A stretch of DNA of 12,699 bases from Bacteroidales bacterium (GTDB lineage: Bacteria > Bacteroidota > Bacteroidia > Bacteroidales > UBA10428). Made by a program: the position numbers and the translations under genes. This document shows, in pieces, positions 1-6,532 of this stretch. The notes under the pieces were generated by a model. The model saw only the letters and a program-made list of their open reading frames with translations, had not been told where the DNA came from and did not search any database. Positions within the stretch are counted from its first letter, which is position 1. Each line of letters starts with the position of its first letter. The stretch lies in contig JAFGQQ010000031.1 in the NCBI GenBank assembly GCA_016935595.1, positions 1 to 12,699 on the forward strand, read 5' to 3'.

Positions 1-483
1 GATAATGAAATTCCGGCAGAACTTGTATATTCTGGTAACTATTCATTAACCGATAAAATTAAAGAACTAAACCTTGATGCCGGCAAACTGGTTTTGTCCC
101 CTACTCGCACCTATGCACCTGTTATTAAAAATGTTCTCGATAACTACAGGCCGGTAATACATGGAATGGTGCATTGTTCAGGAGGTGCGCAAACTAAAGT
201 ATTGAATTTTACCGATAATTTGCATATTATTAAAGACAATCTCTTCCCTGTTCCCCCATTGTTTGAAATTATCAGGGAACAATCTGATACCCCCTGGCAT
301 GAAATGTATAAAGTATTTAATATGGGCCACAGGTTTGAAATATATGTTTATCCCGAATTTGCCGATGACATTATTGCTATTGCAAATGAATATAATATTG
401 AAGCTAAGATTGTTGGAAGGTGCGATGTTTCTGACAAAAACCAGCTAACGATTAAAACTGAAAACGGAGAATTCTTTTATTAA
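1..483 (+). CDS. purM: Phosphoribosylformylglycinamidine cyclo-ligase (AIR synthetase), 3' part
   Basis: The frame is open from base 1 and ends at TAA 481-483, so only the last 160 residues are visible and the start lies left of the window. PurM closes the imidazole ring of FGAM to aminoimidazole ribotide in purine synthesis, using ATP in the cytoplasm. The visible part is the AIR-synthase C-terminal domain. It shows GMVHCSGGAQTKVL, where other PurM proteins carry their glycine-rich segment, and then PPLFEII...EMYKVFNMGHRFEIYV, which matches the family block around EMYxxFNxG. The GMVHCSGGAQ version is the form I associate with the longer Bacteroidota PurM. It is followed after 127 bases by prfA, which has its own promoter, so cotranscription is not certain. 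The identification is secure and only the length is unknown. Confidence 0.93.
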   Translation, partial: DNEIPAELVYSGNYSLTDKIKELNLDAGKLVLSPTRTYAPVIKNVLDNYRPVIHGMVHCSGGAQTKVLNFTDNLHIIKDNLFPVPPLFEIIREQSDTPWHEMYKVFNMGHRFEIYVYPEFADDIIAIANEYNIEAKIVGRCDVSDKNQLTIKTENGEFFY

Positions 484-575
484 CTGCCTTATTCATAAAA
501 CCTATGAACGGCAAAGCCTTTATTGAAGGTAATTATTAAGGTTAAAAATCTGAAAAAAAAATTCAGTAAATTTTC

Positions 576-583
576 TATCTTTG
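576..583 (+). promoter_or_regulatory. Bacteroidota-type -7 promoter element for prfA (TATCTTTG)
   Basis: TATCTTTG matches the TAnnTTTG -7 consensus of the Bacteroidota primary sigma factor exactly. It lies in the 127-base gap after purM, 27 bases before the prfA ATG, which would give a leader of about 20 bases. No good -33 element is visible. The region just upstream (550-566) is CTGAA, seven A residues and TTCAG, a small inverted repeat. The position fits a real promoter but transcription has not been shown. Confidence 0.7.
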
Positions 584-595
584 CAGCCTTATTTT

Positions 596-600
596 AAGGA
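596..600 (+). promoter_or_regulatory. Shine-Dalgarno-like site for prfA (AAGGA)
   Basis: AAGGA lies 10 bases before the ATG at 611. Most starts in this window lack such a site, so it helps decide the prfA start. An in-frame TTG at 581 would extend the protein by ten residues but lies inside the promoter element and has no such site in front. Confidence 0.5.
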
Positions 601-610
601 AATTGAATAC

Positions 611-1693
611 ATGGCAAACATTATTTTAGATAAACTGGAAGGGGTAAAAAAGCGGTTTGACGAAGTTTCGAATATGTTAACCGATCCGAAAATTATATCG
701 GATATGGACAAATATGTTAAGTTAAATAAAGAATACCGCGATCTTGAGCCAATAATAGAAGCATACAAAGAGTATAAAAATGTGATAAACAACATTGAAT
801 CGACCAAATCTTTGCTGGCTACTGAAAAGGACGAAGAAATGCGAGAAATGGCAAAAGCCGAACTCGATGATTTGATCCAGAAAGTTGAACCTATGGAAGA
901 AAATATTAAACTTCTTCTTCTTCCTGCCGATCCTGAAGACGAAAAAAATGCCATCCTCGAAATTCGCGCTGGGACAGGCGGAGACGAAGCCAGTATTTTT
1001 GCAGGAGATTTATTCAGGATGTACAGCAAATTTGCTGAAGAAAAAAAATGGAAATTTGAAATTTCGAGTTTTACCGAAGGTACTGTTGGCGGGTATAAGG
1101 AAATTGTTGTTAACGTAAAAGGAAATGGCGTATACGGAATATTAAAATACGAATCAGGAGTTCACCGCGTGCAACGTGTACCTCAAACCGAAACCCAGGG
1201 CAGGGTGCATACATCGGCTGCAACAGTAGCCGTATTGCCCGAAGCAGAAGACGTAGATATCGAAATTAAACCGGAAGATATAAGAAAAGACACCTATTGT
1301 TCTTCGGGCCCCGGTGGACAATCGGTTAATACCACCTATTCTGCCATAAGGCTTACCCATATTCCAACAGGAGTGGTTGTTACATGCCAGGATGAAAAAT
1401 CACAGTTAAAAAACCTCGACAAAGCCATGAAAGAACTTAAAACAAGACTTTATAATATAGAATATCAAAAGTATCTTGATAAAATTGCGATGAAACGAAA
1501 AACAATGGTTTCAACCGGTGACCGTTCGGCAAAAATCAGGACATATAATTACCCGCAAAGCAGGCTCACTGATCATCGAATTAACCTTACTGTATATAAT
1601 TTACCTCAAATATTAAATGGCGATATCCTGGAAATAATTGATAAGCTGCAAATGGCAGAAAATGCTGAAAGGTTAAAAGCCAGCGGACTATAA
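611..1693 (+). CDS. prfA: Peptide chain release factor 1 (RF1)
   Basis: This 360-residue protein is of normal RF1 length. RF1 reads UAA and UAG in the ribosomal A site and triggers peptide release. The N-terminal helical domain (about 1-110) is followed by the codon-reading domain with the PxT tripeptide as P191-Q192-T193, in RVPQTETQGRVHTSAAT, and by the catalytic loop SSGPGGQSVNTT with G235-G236-Q237. The Gln is the residue modified by PrmC in other bacteria. PxT instead of SPF separates it from RF2. The start at 611 is chosen because AAGGA precedes it and because the upstream in-frame TTG (581) overlaps the promoter. The purM-prfA-pyrF order recurs in Bacteroidales, to my knowledge. No frameshift or missing key residue is seen. 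Confidence 0.97.
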   Translation: MANIILDKLEGVKKRFDEVSNMLTDPKIISDMDKYVKLNKEYRDLEPIIEAYKEYKNVINNIESTKSLLATEKDEEMREMAKAELDDLIQKVEPMEENIKLLLLPADPEDEKNAILEIRAGTGGDEASIFAGDLFRMYSKFAEEKKWKFEISSFTEGTVGGYKEIVVNVKGNGVYGILKYESGVHRVQRVPQTETQGRVHTSAATVAVLPEAEDVDIEIKPEDIRKDTYCSSGPGGQSVNTTYSAIRLTHIPTGVVVTCQDEKSQLKNLDKAMKELKTRLYNIEYQKYLDKIAMKRKTMVSTGDRSAKIRTYNYPQSRLTDHRINLTVYNLPQILNGDILEIIDKLQMAENAERLKASGL

Positions 1694-1695
1694 AA

Positions 1696-1719
1696 ATGGA
1701 GAATATAAAATTAAAATAA
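1696..1719 (+). other. Seven-codon mini-ORF abutting the pyrF start
   Basis: Three bases after the prfA stop there is an ATG followed by GAG AAT ATA AAA TTA AAA and TAA (MENIKLK). The TAA at 1717-1719 touches the pyrF ATG at 1720 directly. This geometry would allow a terminating ribosome to restart on pyrF, whose own upstream region has no Shine-Dalgarno site. In such AT-rich sequence a short frame like this can arise by chance, so it is noted as a possible coupling element, not as a gene. Confidence 0.2.
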
Positions 1720-2550
1720 ATGAACAGAAATCAATTGTTTGAGCAAATTAAGAAAAAAAGGAGCTTTTTATGTGTTGGACTGGACTCCGATATAAATAAA
1801 ATACCTCAATTTTTATTGAAAAAAGAAGACCCTGTTTTTGAATTTAATAAACAAATAGTTGATGCTACTGCCCAATATTCAATTTCATTTAAACCAAACC
1901 TCGCTTTTTACGAAAGCAGAGGGACTGATGGATGGGTATCGCTTGAAAAAACAGTTCATTACATTAAATCAAACTACCCCGAATTGTTTTTAATTGCCGA
2001 TGCCAAGCGCGGCGATATTGGAAATACATCGCAAATGTATGCCAAAGCCTTTCTCGAAAATTTACCTTTCGATGCGATCACTGTTGCCCCTTATATGGGT
2101 TCCGATTCGGTTACACCGTTCCTTACATATACAAATAAATGGGTTATTTTACTTGCTTTAACATCGAACAAAGGTGCATTCGATTTACAGTTTATCGAAG
2201 AAAAAAATACCGGGAAAAAGCTTTTTGAAAATGTGTTAGAGGCCTCAAAAAAATGGGGAAATGAAAACAATCTAATGTATGTTGTCGGGGCTACCAAAGC
2301 CGAAATGTTAAAAGATATCCGAAAAATAATTCCCTCTCACTTTTTGTTGGTTCCCGGTGTTGGGGCACAGGGCGGCAGCCTTGAAGAAGTTGCAAAATTT
2401 GGAATAAATGCCCAGTGTGGATTAATTGTTAACTCATCACGAGGGATTATTTTTGCCGATAATACTGAAAACTTTGCAAATACTGCCGCAATAGAAGCCC
2501 AAAAGTTACAACTGGAAATGGATAGTTTATTAAAATCTTTTAAAATTTAA
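1720..2550 (+). CDS. pyrF: Orotidine 5'-phosphate decarboxylase, type 2 (long form)
   Basis: The 276-residue protein decarboxylates OMP to UMP, the last step of pyrimidine synthesis, in the cytoplasm. Its length and sequence place it in the longer subfamily (about 270-280 residues) and not the roughly 230-residue E. coli type. CVGLDSD (18-24) holds the first substrate-binding Asp. D94-A-K96-R-G-D99-IGNTS is the catalytic D-x-K-x-x-D block with the central Lys. VAPYMGSDS and the late VPGVGAQGG segment bind phosphate. It begins 26 bases after prfA and ends 11 bases before a small DUF5808 gene, so the three are probably one transcript. No Shine-Dalgarno site is clear, and a mini-ORF stops exactly at its ATG. 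Confidence 0.96.
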   Translation: MNRNQLFEQIKKKRSFLCVGLDSDINKIPQFLLKKEDPVFEFNKQIVDATAQYSISFKPNLAFYESRGTDGWVSLEKTVHYIKSNYPELFLIADAKRGDIGNTSQMYAKAFLENLPFDAITVAPYMGSDSVTPFLTYTNKWVILLALTSNKGAFDLQFIEEKNTGKKLFENVLEASKKWGNENNLMYVVGATKAEMLKDIRKIIPSHFLLVPGVGAQGGSLEEVAKFGINAQCGLIVNSSRGIIFADNTENFANTAAIEAQKLQLEMDSLLKSFKI

Positions 2551-2561
2551 TACTTATATCC

Positions 2562-2786
2562 ATGTCATTTAAATATAAAAATTACGATGATATGCGAAAT
2601 GATCCGGAAAATTACAAATGGGGTTTTTTTTATTATAACCCGGATGATCCGAGAACGATTGTTCCAAAAAGGATTAAAGAATTTGGCTGGACATTGAATT
2701 TTGCAAGTCCGTATAGTTATCTAATAATTGTATCAATAATTATTCTTGGATTTGTATTAGGAAGTCTCGATAAGATATTAAAATAA
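2562..2786 (+). CDS. DUF5808 small membrane protein
   Basis: This is a 74-residue protein of unknown function. The core matches what I know of DUF5808: KWGFFYYNPDDPR (19-31), VPKR (34-37) and GWTLNFASP (42-50). The N-terminal half is polar and rich in Asp, Asn and Tyr. Residues about 52-67 (YLIIVSIIILGFVLGS) form one membrane helix, and a short charged tail (DKILK) follows. Elsewhere the domain often sits beside membrane segments in larger membrane proteins, while here it stands alone. It starts 11 bases after pyrF and is probably in the same transcript, but nothing links it to pyrimidine synthesis. A role cannot be assigned. The gene is real on grounds of conserved motif, spacing and the sharp hydrophobic segment. 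Confidence 0.85.
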   Translation: MSFKYKNYDDMRNDPENYKWGFFYYNPDDPRTIVPKRIKEFGWTLNFASPYSYLIIVSIIILGFVLGSLDKILK

Positions 2787-2818
2787 CATTCCAATAAATA
2801 TAATCCTCCAACAGAATA

Positions 2819-3331
2819 CTAATAAAGTTCTTTCTGATAGGCTACAACATCGAGTATTTTTCCAAATTTTTCGCCTATATTTTTAAAATGAGCACATTTA
2901 GTATAATTGCATTTTTCAAAAAGCTTTATGCTGGCATAGTTATCGCCCGAGATAATTCCTATTAAAACACTTATTTTGTTGATTTTTGCGACTTCCTCTA
3001 ATTTATTCATAACAATTTTTCCCATTCCCTTACCGGCATATTCGGGCTTAAGATAAATAGTAATTTCTGCAGTCCGGTCGTAAGCCTGCCTTTTCTTATA
3101 CTGTGAAATATAGCAATATCCACACACTTCATTAAAATGTTTTATTAAAAATGATTTATACTTTGGATGACCAATTAAAATAATTTCTTTAAGTTCTTTT
3201 ACAGATATTCTGCCAGTATGAAAAGTAGCTGTTGTATTTACAATATAGTAATCGTAAATTTTTTTAATTACCTCAAAATCATCTTCCTCAATTTCAATTA
3301 ACTCAATAGACATTTTATTAATAGTTAGCAT
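2819..3331 (-). CDS. GNAT N-acetyltransferase, phosphinothricin-acetyltransferase-like
   Basis: The 170-residue protein has a single GNAT fold that moves acetyl from acetyl-CoA to an amine. The CoA pyrophosphate loop is AGKGMGKIVMNKL (99-111), with Gly at 100, 102 and 104. It is preceded by the strand AEITIYLKPEY and followed by ISGDNYASIKLFEKCNY (127-143). The tail FKNIGEKFGKILDVVAYQK has the K/GxxLDVVxxQ pattern typical of the Pat/YncA group, whose members act on phosphinothricin, methionine sulfoximine or related amino acids. The real substrate is unknown. Start choice is open: ATG at 3331 is the longest frame, but Met7 (ATG ending at 3313) gives the usual family N-terminus (SIELIEIEEDDF). 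It converges with the pyrF block and diverges from the next gene. Sequence and surroundings look more AT-rich than the core genes. Confidence 0.88.
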   Translation of the reverse strand: MLTINKMSIELIEIEEDDFEVIKKIYDYYIVNTTATFHTGRISVKELKEIILIGHPKYKSFLIKHFNEVCGYCYISQYKKRQAYDRTAEITIYLKPEYAGKGMGKIVMNKLEEVAKINKISVLIGIISGDNYASIKLFEKCNYTKCAHFKNIGEKFGKILDVVAYQKELY

Positions 3332-3433
3332 TTAAAAATAAAATATAAAAATAGAAATTAATTCAAATTGAATTCTTTTATTTGTTTTTTATAACATTTT
3401 TCGCTAATCAACTTTCGGTAAAATATCTGTATC

Positions 3434-3985
3434 ATGAGCAAGAACAGCCATCTTGAATTTGAGAAGCTAGAATCAGCAAAAAAATATATGCTGGAAGAAA
3501 GATGGGCTGAAGCTGCAAACGCATTTTTACCATTCATAAAAAGGAACGATTGTTTATATTATCACGAATATCTGACCTGTGTTATTAATGCACTTGAAAC
3601 GGACGATGATGAAAGTGTTCACAAAATTGAAGATCAGATTCGTGAATTGGTTGATGTAAGGTTACATGGTGATGGATTTTACGAGATGCTGATTGATAAA
3701 GTAGAAAAAATAAAAAAACAAAAAATAATATTTAGTGCAAATAAAACAATAATAGACAATCTTATTAATGAAGAAAGATATATTGATGTTATTAATCTTT
3801 TTCTTATCTATGTTAATGAAGGAATGCCCGTTAGTTTTTTTAAAGAAAAATTAGAATATTGCCTTTCTTCAATACTTTTTGAAAACGATCTAATAAAAAC
3901 AAAAAAGCTTATGTCAATTTTAGGGCACAAAACAGATAATTGGAAAAAACTTGATATAGAAAATTATTATAATTTTTTTATTTAA
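3434..3985 (+). CDS. Unrecognised 183-residue helical protein with an internal repeat
   Basis: I do not recognise a family. The protein is predicted helical, soluble and charged, with no signal peptide or membrane segment. Residues 13-38 (AKKYMLEERWAEAANAFLPF) resemble a tetratricopeptide-type helix pair. A second copy appears about 92 residues later (112-130, NEERYIDVINLFLIYVNEG), with EER, Asn, Phe and Leu in matching positions, suggesting the protein arose by duplication of a roughly 90-residue unit. The gene stands alone, 102 bases from the divergent acetyltransferase and 127 bases before the DUF2851 gene, and is very AT-rich towards its end (poly-A runs near 3705-3730). TATCTG at 3424-3429 is at best a poor promoter. 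It is a likely real gene, because no antisense alternative exists and it is a clean open frame. A scaffold or binding role is only a guess. Confidence 0.7.
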   Translation: MSKNSHLEFEKLESAKKYMLEERWAEAANAFLPFIKRNDCLYYHEYLTCVINALETDDDESVHKIEDQIRELVDVRLHGDGFYEMLIDKVEKIKKQKIIFSANKTIIDNLINEERYIDVINLFLIYVNEGMPVSFFKEKLEYCLSSILFENDLIKTKKLMSILGHKTDNWKKLDIENYYNFFI

Positions 3986-4112
3986 TAAAAAAAGATACTA
4001 TCTAAACCAAAATCTATTCGAACTTGCGATAAATTATATTTACTTTAAAAGAAGTATATAACACATTTCACTAAAAATATTTATTTTTACAATAAAGTTA
4101 ATTGTAAGAATA

Positions 4113-5384
4113 ATGAAAGTAACTGAAGAATTCCTTCATTTTATCTGGAAAAATAAATTGTTCCAGCAAGAAAAGTTGTACACATCACAAAACGAAAAAG
4201 TGGAAATTATTAATACCGGCATTCACAATTTTGATGCCGGGCCCGATTTTTTTAATGCCAAAATAAAAACAGGCAATACAACCTGGGCCGGAAATGTTGA
4301 AATTCACATTAATGCATCAGACTGGATTAGCCATAAACACCACGAAAATATGGCTTATGACAATGTAATACTTCAGGCTGTTTATAACAGGGATACAGAA
4401 ATATACCGAAAAGACAAATCGGTTATACCAACAATTGAATTAAAATTTAATAATGACTATTTAAAAAATTATAAAACCTTATTGGAAAACCAATATTGGA
4501 TTGCCTGTGAAAAGGAAATAAAAAACCTTGATTTATTCATTATAAAACACTGGTTAACAAATTTAACTGTTGAGAGATTAACCAATAAATCGGATTATAT
4601 CGAAAAAAGGTTAAATTCAAATAATAATCATTGGGAAGAAACATTTTACCAGTTAATCGCCCGAAGTTTCGGTTCCAAAACCAATTCCGATCCTTTTGAA
4701 TGGCTGGCAATATCATTGCCAATGTCAGTTTTAGCACACTATAAAAACGATTTATTTCAAATAGAGGCATTATTATTCGGGCAAGCCGGTTTTTTATCAG
4801 ACCAAAAAGATGATGAATACTACAATTCCTTAAAAAAGGAATACGGTTATTTACAAAAAAAACATCAATTAAAGCCATTACAAAAACACATCTGGAAATT
4901 TTTACGATTACGGCCTTTAAATTTCCCGACAATACGTATTGCACAGTTTGCAGGTTTAATACATAAATCTTCGGCTTTGTTTTCGAAAATTTTAGAATCG
5001 GCAAGTATTGAAGAACTTGAATCACTATTTAATGTAGAAGCCTCAGGATATTGGAAAAATCATTACAATTTCGGCACCAATACAACTGAAAAGACAAAAT
5101 CTTTAGGAGATTATGCCATCCAGAGTATTTTTATTAATACAATAATTCCGTTCTATTTTGTTTATGGAGAAAAAAAAGGAAACCAGTTTTATAAAAACAA
5201 AGCAATCCGCTTTTTAGAAAAATTGCCACCCGAAAAAAATTCAATTATCAGTTCATGGAAAGACTTAGGTATTATTCCGGAAAACGCTTTTGAAAGCCAG
5301 GCACTTCTTGAATTAAAAAATAATTATTGCAATCGGAAAAATTGTTTAAATTGCCAGATTGGAAATAAAATTATTATTCAATAA
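4113..5384 (+). CDS. DUF2851 family protein
   Basis: The 423-residue protein is of usual length for DUF2851, a family of unknown function common in Bacteroidota. The N-terminal conserved block spans 36-95: G36-I-H38-NFD41-AGPD45-FFNAKI, WAGNVE63-IH65-INASD70-W, H74 and H76-H77, then AYDNVILQAVYNRD94. A long helical region follows. The C-terminus ends in YCNRKNCLNCQIGNKI with C406, C411 and C414 (CX4CX2C), which could hold metal or an Fe-S cluster. The PD...ExH spacing recalls metal-dependent nuclease folds, but that is inference. There is no signal peptide or membrane helix, so it is cytoplasmic. Where many relatives have VxLHVV, this one reads ILQAV, with Gln88 in place of His. It is followed after 9 bases by the potassium channel gene, so they probably share a transcript. 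Confidence 0.9.
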   Translation: MKVTEEFLHFIWKNKLFQQEKLYTSQNEKVEIINTGIHNFDAGPDFFNAKIKTGNTTWAGNVEIHINASDWISHKHHENMAYDNVILQAVYNRDTEIYRKDKSVIPTIELKFNNDYLKNYKTLLENQYWIACEKEIKNLDLFIIKHWLTNLTVERLTNKSDYIEKRLNSNNNHWEETFYQLIARSFGSKTNSDPFEWLAISLPMSVLAHYKNDLFQIEALLFGQAGFLSDQKDDEYYNSLKKEYGYLQKKHQLKPLQKHIWKFLRLRPLNFPTIRIAQFAGLIHKSSALFSKILESASIEELESLFNVEASGYWKNHYNFGTNTTEKTKSLGDYAIQSIFINTIIPFYFVYGEKKGNQFYKNKAIRFLEKLPPEKNSIISSWKDLGIIPENAFESQALLELKNNYCNRKNCLNCQIGNKIIIQ

Positions 5385-5393
5385 ATAGTAAAG

Positions 5394-6425
5394 ATGTTTA
5401 AAGAAGATTTAAAACCTGCATATTATTCATTGGCATTATTAATTCTGGTATTATTTATCGGCGCTTTAGGATATGTATTAATAGAAGATTACAGCATTAT
5501 TGACGCAATATATATGACCATAATAACTGTAGCCACAGTAGGTTATAATGAGGTTCAGCCTTTAGGTACAGGGGGAAAATTATTTACCTCTTTTTTAATA
5601 GTATTTAGTATCGGCACTTTTGCCTTTGCGGCAACAACCTTTACAAGATATGTAATAAGTGGTGTATTTAGAAACTATTTTAAACTAAATAAAGTGAAAA
5701 ATAAAATTGATAAGCTAACCAATCATGTAATTGTTATTGGTTATGGCAGAAATGGAGCCCAGGCAGTTGAAGAACTGCTAGATCATGAGATTCCTTTTGT
5801 TATTATTGATAACCGGGAAGAAAAAATTGCTGAAATTCAATCAAATTCAGAATTATTATTTATTCATGGAGACCCCTCCCACGACGAAATTCTTGAACAA
5901 GCCAGGGTACGCGAAGCTCAAGCTGTTATCACTGCACTTCCTACTGATGAGGAAAACCTGTTTGTTGTGTTAACAGTAAGGGAAATGAATTCAAAGATTA
6001 AAATCATAAGCAGAACCTTAAATTTAAGTACAATTAAAAAATTACGTTCAGCAGGAGCCGATAACATTGTTTTTCCTGATAAAATAGCCGGACAACGGAT
6101 GGCTAAAATGATTGTACAACCTGATGTAATTGAATTTCTGGATTATATTCTGATGCAAAAAACGAAAGATGTTTCACTTGAAGAAATTTCCTGCAAAGGT
6201 ATTGCCGAATGTTTTGCCACAAATTCAATAGGAAATTTAGATTTACGAAACTTAACAAGCGCGCTTATAATTGGCCTAAGAAAAGCCGATGGAATATATA
6301 TATTTAATCCTCCTGCAAGCACAAAACTAACTTCCAGTGACCAACTATTTGTGCTAGGTAAACCAGAGGAGATTATTTCTCTAAAACAAATCTTAAAAGG
6401 TAAAAATTTGGAGAAATTTACTTAA
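5394..6425 (+). CDS. Two-helix potassium channel with RCK (TrkA-N and TrkA-C) domains
   Basis: The 343-residue protein is an MthK-like K+ channel subunit, which in the family assembles as a tetramer in the inner membrane. TM1 is about 11-30, the pore helix about 36-47, and TM2 about 62-85 with a Gly hinge candidate at 74. The selectivity filter is T48-V49-G50-Y51-N52, followed by E53. The usual form is TVGYGD, so the second Gly is Asn and the Asp is Glu. The RCK N-domain starts at 111 with HVIVIGYGRNG (G116, G118, G121), and D139 ends the second strand, as in nucleotide-binding Rossmann folds. TrkA-C covers about 258-335. No second start is needed. It lies 9 bases after DUF2851 and converges with pdxA. 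The ligand that gates it cannot be read from sequence. Confidence 0.93.
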   Translation: MFKEDLKPAYYSLALLILVLFIGALGYVLIEDYSIIDAIYMTIITVATVGYNEVQPLGTGGKLFTSFLIVFSIGTFAFAATTFTRYVISGVFRNYFKLNKVKNKIDKLTNHVIVIGYGRNGAQAVEELLDHEIPFVIIDNREEKIAEIQSNSELLFIHGDPSHDEILEQARVREAQAVITALPTDEENLFVVLTVREMNSKIKIISRTLNLSTIKKLRSAGADNIVFPDKIAGQRMAKMIVQPDVIEFLDYILMQKTKDVSLEEISCKGIAECFATNSIGNLDLRNLTSALIIGLRKADGIYIFNPPASTKLTSSDQLFVLGKPEEIISLKQILKGKNLEKFT

Positions 6426-6473
6426 ACGAAAGCATCTCTTTCAGAAGTTTTCAGAAAAAATAATATCTTTAAT

Positions 6474-6524
6474 TTATAATTTTTTGGAATTTTCTCCGCT
6501 TCAGCTAAAAAACAAAAATTATAA
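6474..6524. terminator. AT-rich inverted repeat in convergent gap, possible bidirectional terminator
   Basis: TTATAATTTTT (6474-6484) and AAAAATTATAA (6514-6524) are perfect 11-base inverted copies around a 29-base spacer. They lie in the 107-base gap between the stops of the channel gene (+) and pdxA (-). The stem is only A-T pairs and the loop is long, so it is weaker than a textbook terminator, but T-runs are present in both directions. Its place between two converging genes is the main support. Confidence 0.35.
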
Positions 6525-6532
6525 TATTTATT

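Noticed and set aside
500..530. ACCT...AGGT with inner GGCAAAGCC as a possible purM terminator.
   Set aside because: The stems are 3-4 bases long and no T-run follows. It is too weak to call.
504..539. Eleven-codon frame (MNGKAFIEGNY) in the purM-prfA gap.
   Set aside because: Too short, with no Shine-Dalgarno site, and it lies before the prfA promoter. Chance is enough to explain it.
589..1029. A 146-residue Ser-rich open frame on the - strand inside prfA.
   Set aside because: RF1 on the other strand has all its motifs, and the Ser/Phe-rich content is what antisense of Glu/Lys-rich helices gives.
1181..1189. PQT instead of PAT in the RF1 stop-codon reading loop, considered as a sign of recoding.
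   Set aside because: The middle residue of PxT varies naturally among RF1 proteins, and several genes here end in TAA and one in TGA in the usual way.
3364..3371. TCAATTTG on the - strand as a promoter for the acetyltransferase.
   Set aside because: The second base of the element is wrong and no -33 partner is seen. The evidence does not rise above background.
4035..4042. TATATTTA as a promoter for the DUF2851 gene.
   Set aside because: It lacks the last G of TAnnTTTG, has no -33 partner, and similar strings (for example TATTTTTA at 4082) abound in this AT-rich gap.
4540..5025. A 161-residue open frame on the - strand within the DUF2851 gene.
   Set aside because: It is a shadow of a conserved gene, with no recognisable domain and no promoter or start site.
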